Positions 1-8,120 of a stretch of 12,250 nt of DNA are shown here, piece after piece. The notes under the pieces are model-generated. The model searched no databases and was not told where the DNA came from. It saw only the letters and a list, made by a program, of their open reading frames with translations. Made by a program: the position numbers and the translations under genes. The DNA comes from Gammaproteobacteria bacterium (GTDB taxonomy: Bacteria; Gemmatimonadota; Gemmatimonadetes; Longimicrobiales; Gaopeijiaceae), in NCBI GenBank assembly GCA_024638345.1, contig JAHEKL010000057.1, forward strand, positions 1 through 12,250. Reading direction: 5' to 3'. Numbering within the stretch: position 1 is the stretch's first letter; each line of letters starts with the position of its first letter.

Positions 1-1179
1 CACGCGCTCTCCGTTCAGGTAGACGCCGCCCTGCTCCACCCCCCGCCGCGCCTCTCCGCGCGAGGATGTGAGCCCCACGTCGGCGATCAACGCGATCAGA
101 TCCAACCCTTCGCCAGCCAGGCGATCCGCTGGGAGAGAGCTCGAGGGCACATCCGCGAAGATGTCCTGGATTTCCTCCGCGCTCAGCCCCGCGACCTCCC
201 CACCGAACAAGACCCGGGAGGCCGCTCGGGCCCTCTCGACCCCGGTGTCTCCATGGACTCGACGCGTCACGTCCTCGGCGAGAGCCTCCTGAGCTTCTCT
301 CTCGTGGGGCCGATCCTCCACGGCTCGATCCAGCGCCTCGATCTCGGGCTGGCCGAGTAGGGTGAACAGCCGAAGGTAGCGACCGACGTCCGCGTCGTCC
401 GTGTTCAACCAGTACTGATAGAAGCGGTAGGCGGAGGTCCGGCTCGGATCCAACCAGACCGCGCCTCCCTCCGTCTTGCCGAACTTGACGCCCGAGGCAC
501 TCGCTAGCAGCGGAAAGACGAGTCCATACGCCCGCTCGCCGGCGACGCGACGGATCAAGTCGATTCCACCGGTGATGTTGCCCCATTGGTCACTTCCGCC
601 GATCTGAAATCGGCAGCCGTGATCCTCGAAGAGCCTCAGGAAGTCGTAGGACTGCAGCAGCACGTACGAGAACTCGGTGAAGCTGATCCCCGCCTCGTCC
701 TCGAGCCGGCGACGGATCGACTCCTTTCCCAGCATGATGCTGACCGGGAAGTGCTTCCCCACGTCGCGCAGAAACTCGAGAAGCCCGATCTCGCCCAGCC
801 AGTCCAGGTTGTTGACCATCCGCGCGGCGTTCGAAACGCCCTCGAAGTCCAGGAAGGCCTCGAGTTGCACGTGCACCTGTTCCGCGTTGGCTCGAGACTC
901 GTCCAGGCTCAAGAGCACCCGCTCCGCGCTCTTTCCGGACGGATCACCGATGAGACCCGTGCCCCCACCCACGAGCGCGATCGGCGTGTGGCCGGCTCGC
1001 TGGAGATGCACGAGACCCATGATCGGAAGGAGGTGGCCGACGTGGAGGGAGTCGGCGGTCGGATCGAAGCCGGCGTACACGGACTGCGGACCCTCCCGTA
1101 GCGCCTCCTCCGTGCCCTCGGTGAGATCCTGTAGCATACCGCGCCAGCGGTATTCGTCGAGGAGCGGGCTCGGGCTCAT
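1..1179 (-). CDS. tyrS: Tyrosyl-tRNA synthetase, 3' end beyond the window
   Basis: Charges tRNA-Tyr with tyrosine in the cytoplasm (class I aminoacyl-tRNA synthetase). My reverse-strand translation is open from an ATG at 1179 to the window edge, giving 393 residues. It shows the N-terminal WRGM...GTEE segment (residues 12-24), the HIGH-type signature HVGH (46-49), IGGSDQWGN in the tyrosine pocket (193-201), and KFGKT (232-236) followed by EGGAVWLDP, the TyrS form of the KMSKS loop. An S4-like RNA-binding domain starts near residue 350 and is cut at ...GGVYLNGERV. Bacterial TyrS is usually about 420 residues, so roughly 25-35 residues are missing. The start fits because WRGM lies 11 residues in, as in relatives, although no clear Shine-Dalgarno precedes it. 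It lies 40 nt downstream of menE on the same strand and is probably co-transcribed with it. Identity is very secure. Confidence 0.96.
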   Translation of the reverse strand, partial: MSPSPLLDEYRWRGMLQDLTEGTEEALREGPQSVYAGFDPTADSLHVGHLLPIMGLVHLQRAGHTPIALVGGGTGLIGDPSGKSAERVLLSLDESRANAEQVHVQLEAFLDFEGVSNAARMVNNLDWLGEIGLLEFLRDVGKHFPVSIMLGKESIRRRLEDEAGISFTEFSYVLLQSYDFLRLFEDHGCRFQIGGSDQWGNITGGIDLIRRVAGERAYGLVFPLLASASGVKFGKTEGGAVWLDPSRTSAYRFYQYWLNTDDADVGRYLRLFTLLGQPEIEALDRAVEDRPHEREAQEALAEDVTRRVHGDTGVERARAASRVLFGGEVAGLSAEEIQDIFADVPSSSLPADRLAGEGLDLIALIADVGLTSSRGEARRGVEQGGVYLNGERV

Positions 1180-1219
1180 GGTCGGGAGGTCTGGGGACGG
1201 AGTGCGAACGTCTGAGGGC

Positions 1220-2623
1220 TCACGAACATAGGTCGCGCAGCCGGGCTCGGTCCACCTTGCCGTTCGCGGTCCGAGGTAGTGCGGAGATCACTCGCGATTC
1301 TCGGGGTCGCTTCGCCGGTTGGAGTCGGGTCCGCGCGAAGTCCAGGAGGTCTTCCAGAGTCGGTGCGCGCTCTTCGTCCTCTGGGACGACGATCGCGACC
1401 ACGCGCTCTCCCCAGGCCGGGTCGTCGGCCCCCACGACCGAGACCTCACGGACCATGGGGTGCTCGACCAGCACTCCCTCCACCTCCCGCGGGTCCACCG
1501 TAACGCCCCCCGTCACGATTCGGTCCGACACCCGCCCCGTGACCCACAGATCTCCGTCCTCGTCGAGATACCCGGTGTCGCCGGTGTACAGCCAGCCGTC
1601 TTCGTCGAGGTCGGACCCCTTTTTCAGTCCCGCCGCGATGCTAGGACCCCGCACGAGGATCTCCCGACCCCCCTGGGCGAGGGGAGGCCCAAAGCTCAAC
1701 TCCACACCGGAGAGCGGCCATCCCACGCTTCCGGGTTTCTCGCGAACGCTCGACGGCCCGGCGGTCGCGACCTGGGACGTCGTCTCGGTGAGTCCGTAGG
1801 TGAGCGCGATCGGGTACCCCGACTCGAGCGCTTCCTCGAGCAGCGAAAGCGGAAGGGCCGCTCCCCCGATCAGCAGGCAACGGAGCGTTCTCGGCACAGG
1901 CCGATCGCCGCGCGCGTCCATCAAGCGCTCCAGCATCACCGGAACCATCGATGCGTGAGTAATCCGACCGTCGTCCATCAATTGTGCGACCTCGGCCGGG
2001 TCGTACCGAGGCCGGGTCACCAACGCGCATCCGACCACCGCCGCCCTGTGGATCAGAGCGAGACCTCCGATATGAGCCGTCGAGAGAGAGGTCAGCCAGC
2101 GATCGTCGCTACCGAGATCGAGTCGCTCCGCAGCGCGTCTCGCCGAGAAGAGGAGGTTCTCGTGGGAGATCCCGATCGGCCGAGGCCTGCCTGTCGTTCC
2201 CGAAGTGAGGATCCGAGCGGCGATACCCCGGTACGGATCGACGGCGACCGCCGTCGCCTTCGAACGATCCGTCGCGTCGGTCGCGCGCATCCAGGTCTCG
2301 ACGTTGTCGGGGCGGTCGACCGAGAGGATCGGCTCGGGTAGTGCGGCGAGGGCTCGCGCGATCTCCGGCTCGGGCCAGGACGGGCCGAGTGGAAGGAGAG
2401 TCGCGCCGATCCTCGCGACCGCGTGAACGAGCGCGACCGCCTCCGGCGAGGGCGGCAGACGCATGGCGACATTCGTCTGGCGCTCGACACCCCTGGCATT
2501 CAATGCGTCCGCCAGCCGATCGACCCGCGTGCTGAGCTCCCCGTAGGTCCAGCGGACACCGCCGGGATCGATGACCGCCAGGGTCGTGGGTGACCTGCCC
2601 GCAACCTCCTCCAGCGGATCCAT
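1220..2623 (-). CDS. menE: o-Succinylbenzoate--CoA ligase (MenE)
   Basis: ANL-superfamily adenylate-forming enzyme that activates o-succinylbenzoate to OSB-CoA in menaquinone synthesis. The 467-residue protein has the ATP P-loop TSGTTGRPRP (140-149), the YGLTETTSQ motif (276-284) typical of MenE, YTGDTG (346-351), the hinge region GRVSDRIVTGG (363-373) and the C-terminal catalytic lysine in TANGKVDR (K456). The frame stays open upstream to 2815, but that extension lies inside menA and reads as Arg-rich out-of-frame sequence. The ATG at 2623, 11 nt after the menA stop and starting MDPLEEVAGR, is therefore preferred. A GGGG run lies just upstream as a weak ribosome site. The neighbours menA, menB, menD and menF support MenE over other acyl-CoA ligases. 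Other ANL enzymes share these motifs, so the exact substrate rests partly on context. Confidence 0.92.
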   Translation of the reverse strand: MDPLEEVAGRSPTTLAVIDPGGVRWTYGELSTRVDRLADALNARGVERQTNVAMRLPPSPEAVALVHAVARIGATLLPLGPSWPEPEIARALAALPEPILSVDRPDNVETWMRATDATDRSKATAVAVDPYRGIAARILTSGTTGRPRPIGISHENLLFSARRAAERLDLGSDDRWLTSLSTAHIGGLALIHRAAVVGCALVTRPRYDPAEVAQLMDDGRITHASMVPVMLERLMDARGDRPVPRTLRCLLIGGAALPLSLLEEALESGYPIALTYGLTETTSQVATAGPSSVREKPGSVGWPLSGVELSFGPPLAQGGREILVRGPSIAAGLKKGSDLDEDGWLYTGDTGYLDEDGDLWVTGRVSDRIVTGGVTVDPREVEGVLVEHPMVREVSVVGADDPAWGERVVAIVVPEDEERAPTLEDLLDFARTRLQPAKRPRESRVISALPRTANGKVDRARLRDLCS

Positions 2624-2634
2624 ACCGGCCCCGA

Positions 2635-3567
2635 TCAGAGGTAGGAGCCCAACACGAAGCCGACGGCCAGAAGGCCTCCATACCAGGTCACTCCGCGAGC
2701 GACCTCGCCCAGAGCCCGGTTGAGATCGGCCGGCCGCCGGTAGTGAAAGACCGTATCTACGGTCCGGAGCGCGGGCCCAAGACCGAAGAGCGCGAGGAGC
2801 GTCCAAGCGGGCCATTCAAGGAACCCGACGCCGATAGGTGGCACCGCCGCCGTGACGAGGACCAGAAGGACGAACTCGGCCCGCGTACCATCTGCGCCGA
2901 GGCGGACCGCGAGGGTCCGCTTCCCGGCCCGAGCGTCGGTCTCGATGTCCCTCAGGTTGTTGACCACCAGAAGCGCAGTCGTAAGCGACCCTACCCCAGC
3001 CCCAGCCAGCCACACTCCGGGCTCCAGGTCTCCCGCCTGTACCCAGTAGGTACCAGCGACTGCGACGAACCCGAAGAAGACCATCACGAACAGGTCTCCG
3101 AGCCCGTGATAAGCGAGCGGGAACGGGCCACCCGTGTACGCCACCGCACAGATCAGCGAGACCACCCCGACGATCAGGATCGGAAGTCCGCCCACCCAGA
3201 CGAGGTATAGACCGACGACGATCGCAGCCCCCAGGACCAGAAGGGTCGCGTTCAGCACCTGTCGCGGCGCCAGGAGACCCGCCTGGACGACGCGTGTGGG
3301 ACCCACCCGGTCGTGGGAGTCCCCGCCCTTCCGATGGTCGAAGTAGTCGTTCGCGAGATTCGTCGCGATCTGGATCAAGAGGGCCCCGAGCAGCGCGGCG
3401 GCTGCCGGCAGCGCTTCCATGACCCCGTGAAAGGCAGCCAAGGCAGTTCCGACGACGACCGGCGAGACCGCGGCGGGAAGCGTTGCCGGCCGCGCGGCCA
3501 TGATCCAGGCCCCGAGCCTCCCCGGGCTGTCCCTCTGCCCCGCGGGTCCGACCTCAACCGTCACCAT
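2635..3567 (-). CDS. menA: 1,4-Dihydroxy-2-naphthoate polyprenyltransferase (MenA)
   Basis: Integral-membrane UbiA-superfamily prenyltransferase that attaches the polyprenyl tail to DHNA, giving demethylmenaquinone. The 310-residue protein is rich in hydrophobic segments, consistent with several transmembrane helices. It carries both Asp-rich sites: NLANDYFDHRKGGD (70-83), which holds the NDxxD motif, and NNLRDIETDARAGKRTLAVRLG (203-224). The motif RPATLPAAVSPVVVGTALA near residue 26 is typical of the MenA branch. The ATG at 3567 lies 9 nt after the menB stop, with AAGGCGG close upstream as a plausible ribosome site. The tight spacing to menB and menE indicates one transcript. Length and both metal-binding motifs look intact. 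UbiA relatives for other aromatic substrates are an alternative, but the men context makes MenA by far the best call. Confidence 0.95.
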   Translation of the reverse strand: MVTVEVGPAGQRDSPGRLGAWIMAARPATLPAAVSPVVVGTALAAFHGVMEALPAAAALLGALLIQIATNLANDYFDHRKGGDSHDRVGPTRVVQAGLLAPRQVLNATLLVLGAAIVVGLYLVWVGGLPILIVGVVSLICAVAYTGGPFPLAYHGLGDLFVMVFFGFVAVAGTYWVQAGDLEPGVWLAGAGVGSLTTALLVVNNLRDIETDARAGKRTLAVRLGADGTRAEFVLLVLVTAAVPPIGVGFLEWPAWTLLALFGLGPALRTVDTVFHYRRPADLNRALGEVARGVTWYGGLLAVGFVLGSYL

Positions 3568-3576
3568 CGGCCGCCT

Positions 3577-4416
3577 TCACCACGGGAGCCACGGATAGCG
3601 TCTGAAGTCGGGCTTTTCCTTGTTCAGGAACGCTTCCTTCGCCGCTTTCGCCTGATCGGACATGTAGAACAAGAGCGTCGCGTTTCCGGCCAGCTCCTGA
3701 AGACCCGCCTGACCATCCACCGCCGCGTTGAAGGAGCTCTTGAGCAGACGGATCGCGAGCGGGCTCTTGTCCAGAATTTCTTGCGCCCACTGCCAACCCA
3801 CCGATTCAAGCTTCTCCAGGGGCACCACGGCGTTCACGAGCCCCATCTCGAGGGCCTCCTCCGCCGAGTACTGTCGACACAGGTACCAGATCTCGCGTGC
3901 CTTCTTCTGACCCACGATGCTCGCCAGATACGAGGCACCGAAGCCACCGTCGAAGCTCCCCACCTTCGGACCGGTCTGTCCGAAGACGGCGTTCTCGGCC
4001 GCGATGGTCAGGTCGCAGATGACGTGCAGTACGTGCCCACCCCCTATGGCGTAGCCCGCCACGAGCGCGATCACCGGCTTCGGCATGCTCCGGATATACC
4101 GCTGCAGCTCGAGCACGTTCAGACGAGGAAGTCCGTCGCCCCCCACGTATCCGGCGTCTCCCCGGATACGCTGATCCCCTCCGGAGCAAAACGCGTACTT
4201 CCCGTCCTCGGCGGGGCCGTTGCCCGTGAGGAAAACGACGCCCACGCTGACGTCTTCGCCGGCATCTCGAAACGCTTCCTGCATCTCGAGGAGCGTTTCG
4301 GGACGAAACGCATTTCGCACCTCCGGCCGGTTGAACGCGATTCTGGCGACCCCGTCTGCCTTGTGATAGGTGATGTCCTGATAGCGCTTCACTTCCTTCC
4401 AGTCGGGCTGGGTCAT
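3577..4416 (-). CDS. menB: 1,4-Dihydroxy-2-naphthoyl-CoA synthase (MenB), bicarbonate-type
   Basis: Crotonase-family enzyme that cyclises OSB-CoA to DHNA-CoA in the cytoplasm. The 279 residues match the usual MenB length. Visible motifs are FNRPEVRNAF (28-37), the oxyanion-hole segment FCSGGDQ (76-82), VAGYAIGGGHVLH (119-131), CDLTIAAENAVFGQTGPKVGSFDGG (134-158) and the C-terminal GLQELAGNATLLFYM (238-252) with the conserved Tyr251. A glycine follows QT at position 149. Family knowledge links this Gly to type I, bicarbonate-dependent MenB; type II enzymes such as the mycobacterial one have Asp there. The ATG at 4416 has AGGAG (complement of 4422-4426) five bases upstream. It lies between menD and menA with gaps of 31 and 9 nt. 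Identity is very secure. Confidence 0.97.
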   Translation of the reverse strand: MTQPDWKEVKRYQDITYHKADGVARIAFNRPEVRNAFRPETLLEMQEAFRDAGEDVSVGVVFLTGNGPAEDGKYAFCSGGDQRIRGDAGYVGGDGLPRLNVLELQRYIRSMPKPVIALVAGYAIGGGHVLHVICDLTIAAENAVFGQTGPKVGSFDGGFGASYLASIVGQKKAREIWYLCRQYSAEEALEMGLVNAVVPLEKLESVGWQWAQEILDKSPLAIRLLKSSFNAAVDGQAGLQELAGNATLLFYMSDQAKAAKEAFLNKEKPDFRRYPWLPW

Positions 4417-4447
4417 TCGGTCTCCTGGGTCTCGAGCGCTACGGTCG

Positions 4448-6298
4448 TCATCCCCTCTCGGTGGTCGTTGCGGTCCCCACCGCCAGCGAGATCGCTTCTA
4501 TCACCCCTTCGCGATGGATCCGATTTCGATCGCGATCGGTCCGTACCTCCAAGATCCCGCTGCCTTTCCAGCCCATCGCCTCCTCCCACGCGTCACCGAG
4601 GTCCGATCCGACTCGGGCGGGCGTCGACTCCGCAGCCCGCGCGAGCTCATCCGCTGATTCGCGACTCACGTCCAGATGGGGGAGCCCGTGGAATGCGGAG
4701 AGGAGACTCAGGTCTCTTCCGTGAGGCGTCGCGAACAGCGGGGTGAATGCCGGCTCGAACTCCCGAATCGGCAGCAGATGGAAGATCCCGCCTCCGTCGT
4801 TGTTCATCACGACGACGACCACCCGCACGCCCGGGTGCCGCAGGCTCGCGAGACCGTTCGAGTCGTGGAGCAGCGCGAGGTCGCCCACGATCGCGATCAC
4901 CCGGCGGCCCGAGGCGAGCGACACTCCGGCCGAGGTAGAAATGATCCCGTCGATCCCGCTCGCCCCACGGTTGCCGACCACGGTCAGGGACCGCGGGTGC
5001 GCCGGTACGAAGGTGTCGAGGTCGCGGACCGGCATCGAGTTCGAGACGAACAGCACGTCTCCCGGGTCCACCCGCGCGACGAGGTCTGCGACGATCCCTC
5101 CTTCGAAGTGGCTTCCGAGCGCGATCCTGCTCACCTGCGCCCGGACGTCGGCCTCCACCTCGGACCAGAGGGACGATGAACGCTTGCTCCGCCGGGAAGC
5201 CTCCGACTCCTGGACGAGCTCCTCGAGGAACCGAACCGGGTCCGCGGCGATGACGCGGGTCGCGACGGCGAGATGGTCCTTCCAGCGCCCACCCCCACTG
5301 ATGACGAAGTGCTCCACGTCTTCGAGCGATCGGAGCCACCGGCCCAGCATCGCAGACGTCGGTGGCGAACCGATACGGATGACCAGATCGGGTCTCAACG
5401 ACTCACGAAGCGCCGGGCTCGAAAGGGCGAGATCGTAGCCACCCACGACCGGCTCGTCTCCTCCGCCGCTCTCGTAGTACCGGGCACCCGAAAGAGCGTC
5501 GGCAAGGAGCGGGACGCCGAGAACGCGAGCCGCTCTCCGGATCACGGGCCCCACCTCCCATGGGCGCGGAACCACGCCAGCCACCAGGACCGGCGCCTGG
5601 CAACCGTCGAGGGCGTCCAGCAAAGCCGTCAGGTCGGCGTCGGTCGGCCCGGCGCGCATCGCGCGAACCTGGGTCCACGGCTTACCGGCCGCCCTTCCGC
5701 TCGATCCGGGTGTGCGGCCCTCGGCAAGCTCGGCCGGAAGGTCGCCGGGCACGACGGACGGCTCGAGCGGCTTCGCGAACGGTAGGTTCAGATGGACGGG
5801 CCCCGCCGGATCGCCCAGCGCCGCAGCGGTCGCCCGGCAGGCAACGGATCTCAGGTGGCGGAGGGTTCGCTCCGAGACCTCGGAGGGAGACAGCTCCTCG
5901 AAGAGTCGAACGTACCCGCCGAAGATCCCACGCTGCTCGATGGTCTGATTCGCGTCGGCCCCTCGGAGCCACGGGGGACGGTCGGCGGTGAGGATCAGAA
6001 GGGGGGTTTCCGATTGCGCAGCCTCCACCACCGCAGGAAGCAGATTCGCGACGGCCGTCCCGGACGTGGTGACGACGGCCGCGGGCGCTCCGGTGATCTT
6101 GCCGACTCCCAGACCGAGAAAACCGGCGGAGCGCTCGTCCACCTGGGGCGTGACCTGCAGCCGCGAGTCCGAGGCCGCCGCCAGAACCAGGGGTGTCGAG
6201 CGTGATCCGGGGGAGACGACGACGTGCCTGAGCCCACATCTCGCCAGCTCGTCCACGAGCGCCCGACCCCAGAGCTCGTTTCGGTTTCGTGAGCTCAT
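4448..6298 (-). CDS. menD: SEPHCHC synthase (MenD), ThDP-dependent
   Basis: Thiamine-diphosphate enzyme that joins isochorismate to the succinyl semialdehyde unit derived from 2-oxoglutarate, the first committed step to menaquinone. The 616-residue protein has SPGSRSTPL (29-37); DERSAGF (54-60), whose Glu55 is the likely cofactor-activating glutamate; TSGTAVANLLPAVVEA (78-93); and TADRPP (104-109). The C-terminal ThDP domain has SNSMPVRDLD (419-428), NRGASGIDGIISTSAG (443-458), and the GDLALLHDSN...NNDGGGIF metal/diphosphate motif (472-506). The ATG at 6298 places NELWGRALVDEL at the expected N-terminus, though no strong Shine-Dalgarno is visible. It follows menF by 63 nt and precedes menB by 31 nt. 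It is somewhat longer than E. coli MenD (about 556 residues), with extra polar sequence near 185-220 and 365-375. Identity is very secure. Confidence 0.97.
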   Translation of the reverse strand: MSSRNRNELWGRALVDELARCGLRHVVVSPGSRSTPLVLAAASDSRLQVTPQVDERSAGFLGLGVGKITGAPAAVVTTSGTAVANLLPAVVEAAQSETPLLILTADRPPWLRGADANQTIEQRGIFGGYVRLFEELSPSEVSERTLRHLRSVACRATAAALGDPAGPVHLNLPFAKPLEPSVVPGDLPAELAEGRTPGSSGRAAGKPWTQVRAMRAGPTDADLTALLDALDGCQAPVLVAGVVPRPWEVGPVIRRAARVLGVPLLADALSGARYYESGGGDEPVVGGYDLALSSPALRESLRPDLVIRIGSPPTSAMLGRWLRSLEDVEHFVISGGGRWKDHLAVATRVIAADPVRFLEELVQESEASRRSKRSSSLWSEVEADVRAQVSRIALGSHFEGGIVADLVARVDPGDVLFVSNSMPVRDLDTFVPAHPRSLTVVGNRGASGIDGIISTSAGVSLASGRRVIAIVGDLALLHDSNGLASLRHPGVRVVVVVMNNDGGGIFHLLPIREFEPAFTPLFATPHGRDLSLLSAFHGLPHLDVSRESADELARAAESTPARVGSDLGDAWEEAMGWKGSGILEVRTDRDRNRIHREGVIEAISLAVGTATTTERG

Positions 6299-6333
6299 CC
6301 CGTTGCGACGGTCGTGAGAGACGCCCGGGTTCC

Positions 6334-6360
6334 GTGCGGGTAGCGGGCCGGCCCCCGCAC
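6334..6360. other. Intercistronic inverted repeat between menF and menD
   Basis: GTGCGGG (6334-6340) pairs perfectly with CCCGCAC (6354-6360), a 7-bp GC-rich stem with a 13-nt loop. It lies in the 63-nt gap just after the menF stop. There is no T-run on the minus-strand side, so it is not a standard intrinsic terminator. It could stabilise the menF end of the message or tune menF against menD. It might also be a chance match in GC-rich DNA. Confidence 0.35.
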
Positions 6361-6361
6361 C

Positions 6362-7864
6362 CTACGGGCCCTCGGGCGGTTCGCCGGCGCCGACACGAAG
6401 CGCACGGAGCGCCGGTTCGAACTTGAGCGCGGTCTCCTCCCACTCCCCCTGCGGATCGGACCCGGCGACGATACCGGCACCTGCGAACAGCCGCCAGCGT
6501 CTTCCCTCGCCGATCGCGGCGCGGAGACCCGGAACGAAATCCCCCTCGCCGGCCAAGTCGAACCAGCCGATGGGTCCCGAGTACCAGCCGCGATCGAATG
6601 GCTCTGCCGTCCCAATCACAGCCCGGGCATCGGCCCTCGGGCTTCCGCACACGGCCGGGGTGGGATGCAGCGCCTCAACGAGCGAGAGGATATCCTCACC
6701 CGGCCCGGGAGCCCCGCGGATCACGGTCTCGAGGTGTTGAATCCGAGCCAAGGCCAGTACACGCGCCTCCTCTTCCACTTCCATGTCGGTGAGCCGAGCG
6801 TCGAGCGCCTCGACCATCTCTTCCGCGGTGAGACGGTGTTCGCTCCGATCCTTCTCGCTCTCCAGGAGAAGTTTGGCAAGCGCCTGGTCCTCCTCGTCCG
6901 TCTTTCCTCTCGGAATCGAGCCCGCCACCGCGGTGGCGCGGAACCGGCCTCTCCGCAGCTCCGCCAGGATCTCGGGGGCAGCTCCCAGGAATGTCCTGCC
7001 CGCGTGCGGCTCGTACAGATAGACGTGAGCGCGTCGATTCTCGGATCGGAGAAACCGAAGGCTGACGAGCGGATCGACCGGACGGGGGAACTCCGCGTCC
7101 AGCACCCGGGCGATCACGACCTTCCGAAGCGCGCCGCTCTCGACCTTCTCGAGGATCTCGGTGACGGCCTCGTTCCATCGAGCTCGCTCCGGATCCTCCG
7201 CGGCATCTTCGCTGCTCCGGGGCTCCTCCTCCGGTCCTTCTCTCGCCGGATGCGAGCTGACCGACTCGGTCGTCGTCGGGGGGGAGCTCTGGGAGCCGCT
7301 CAGGACCTCCAGCAGCGTGCTCGCCAGCTCTTCCGTCTCCGGATCGGAGCCCGGCATGCCCCACGGCGTGATTCCCGCCACACGGAAGCGTATCTCTCGG
7401 TCTCGCGCCTCCAGAAGCACCCGCGGAAGAATGAACCCCGCGGCTGGAAAGCCGGACCAGGTCCCGTCGACGCCCGGGTCGTCTACGAACGAGAATCCAC
7501 CGAAGAACCGGGGTCTCTCCCGGAACGGTATGCTCGCCCAATCCTTGTAGATCCTTCGGAATATCCGGTTCGACTCCGTCCGCACCTCGTCGAAGCGAGA
7601 ACGTGCGGAGCCCGCTAGAACCTCGATGCGAGCCAGGGCTCCACCCCAGGCCACCCAGCGGTCCTGGCGGCCCCAGAAGCCCCGCGGCTCTCCCTCGAGG
7701 GCCTCGAGAAAGCGGATAGGATCCGCGCCGGGGACGTTGAAGATCTCCCCGTGGAATCCTGCTCCTGATCGAATCGATGTGGGGCTCGGCGGCATCGCGA
7801 AATCGAAGCGCCCCGGCCCGGCGGACGGCAGTCCGCGGCAAAGAGCGCGCTGAAGCTGGCTCAT
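6362..7864 (-). CDS. menF: Isochorismate synthase (MenF)
   Basis: Chorismate-binding-family enzyme that converts chorismate to isochorismate, the entry step of the menaquinone pathway. From the ATG at 7864 it is 500 residues. The catalytic half has LRKVVIAR (246-253) with the presumed base Lys248, TAVAGSIPRG (311-320), SEKDRSEH (336-343), LHPTPAVCGSPR (399-410), GWYSGPIGWFD (426-436) and GAGIVAGSDPQGEWEET (462-478), whose acidic residues should bind Mg2+. A Ser/Pro/Glu-rich stretch (about 188-228) separates the variable N-terminal part from the catalytic half. The frame is open to 8197, but the extra N-terminus is Arg/Ser-rich and crosses the divergent region. A second possible start is the ATG at 7795; neither has a convincing Shine-Dalgarno. 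Adjacency to menD supports isochorismate synthase over anthranilate or salicylate synthase. Confidence 0.93.
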   Translation of the reverse strand: MSQLQRALCRGLPSAGPGRFDFAMPPSPTSIRSGAGFHGEIFNVPGADPIRFLEALEGEPRGFWGRQDRWVAWGGALARIEVLAGSARSRFDEVRTESNRIFRRIYKDWASIPFRERPRFFGGFSFVDDPGVDGTWSGFPAAGFILPRVLLEARDREIRFRVAGITPWGMPGSDPETEELASTLLEVLSGSQSSPPTTTESVSSHPAREGPEEEPRSSEDAAEDPERARWNEAVTEILEKVESGALRKVVIARVLDAEFPRPVDPLVSLRFLRSENRRAHVYLYEPHAGRTFLGAAPEILAELRRGRFRATAVAGSIPRGKTDEEDQALAKLLLESEKDRSEHRLTAEEMVEALDARLTDMEVEEEARVLALARIQHLETVIRGAPGPGEDILSLVEALHPTPAVCGSPRADARAVIGTAEPFDRGWYSGPIGWFDLAGEGDFVPGLRAAIGEGRRWRLFAGAGIVAGSDPQGEWEETALKFEPALRALRVGAGEPPEGP

Positions 7865-7883
7865 TTCAGAATGGCGAGAACCG

Positions 7884-7914
7884 AATATAGTACCGCGGTC
7901 GGATTCAGCAGCAA
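7884..7914 (-). promoter_or_regulatory. Candidate promoter of the menF-D-B-A-E operon
   Basis: Read on the minus strand, TTGCTG (complement of 7909-7914) is followed after 16 nt by TACTATATT (complement of 7884-7892). This is an unusually AT-rich patch in GC-rich DNA and resembles a -35/-10 pair. Transcription would start about 15 nt before the ATG at 7864, leaving a very short leader. If translation begins at 7795 instead, the leader would be about 85 nt. The -35 match is weak (only TTG) and the -10 is imperfect, so this is a candidate only. No clear operator or riboswitch is seen with it. Confidence 0.35.
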
Positions 7915-8120
7915 GCTCCGCGCTACGGAGGGGCGAGCGAACGGGAACGGTTGGCGCGAGCCTGCCACTGGAAGTAGTCTGCCGGAGGCCAACCCACCAT
8001 CGAGAACGGCTGCTTCTTCGGAACACCCGACGGTGTCGCCTGTACGAGGCGCGGTCCCGGGGATCGGAATCCAGCGCACGTCTAATCCTGGGCCGCGATG
8101 GCAGAGACGTCCGTGCGCTC

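Noticed and set aside
586..1231. Two overlapping plus-strand open frames opposite tyrS
   Set aside because: The minus strand encodes an unmistakable TyrS here; these frames are shadows.
1319..2341. Plus-strand open frame (340 codons) opposite menE
   Set aside because: Arg/His/Pro-rich shadow of menE with no motif; the menE frame explains the sequence.
2624..2815. N-terminal extension of menE into menA
   Set aside because: The extra 64 residues are Arg/Ser/Gly-rich out-of-frame menA sequence; MenE homologues begin near the ATG at 2623.
3313..4746. Long plus-strand open frame (477 codons) opposite menB and parts of menA and menD
   Set aside because: It is antisense to genes with intact catalytic motifs. 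Its His/Arg/Pro-rich composition is that of a shadow frame in GC-rich DNA, with no recognisable domain.
5682..6650. Minus-strand open frame (322 codons) overlapping menD and menF in another frame
   Set aside because: Arg/Gly/Pro-rich, overlaps two real genes on the same strand, no motif.
6665..7618. Plus-strand open frame (317 codons) opposite menF
   Set aside because: Antisense shadow of menF with no domain or ribosome site of note.
8081..8086. TCTAAT as a possible -10 box for the plus-strand envelope genes
   Set aside because: No acceptable -35 at the right distance; too weak to report as a promoter.
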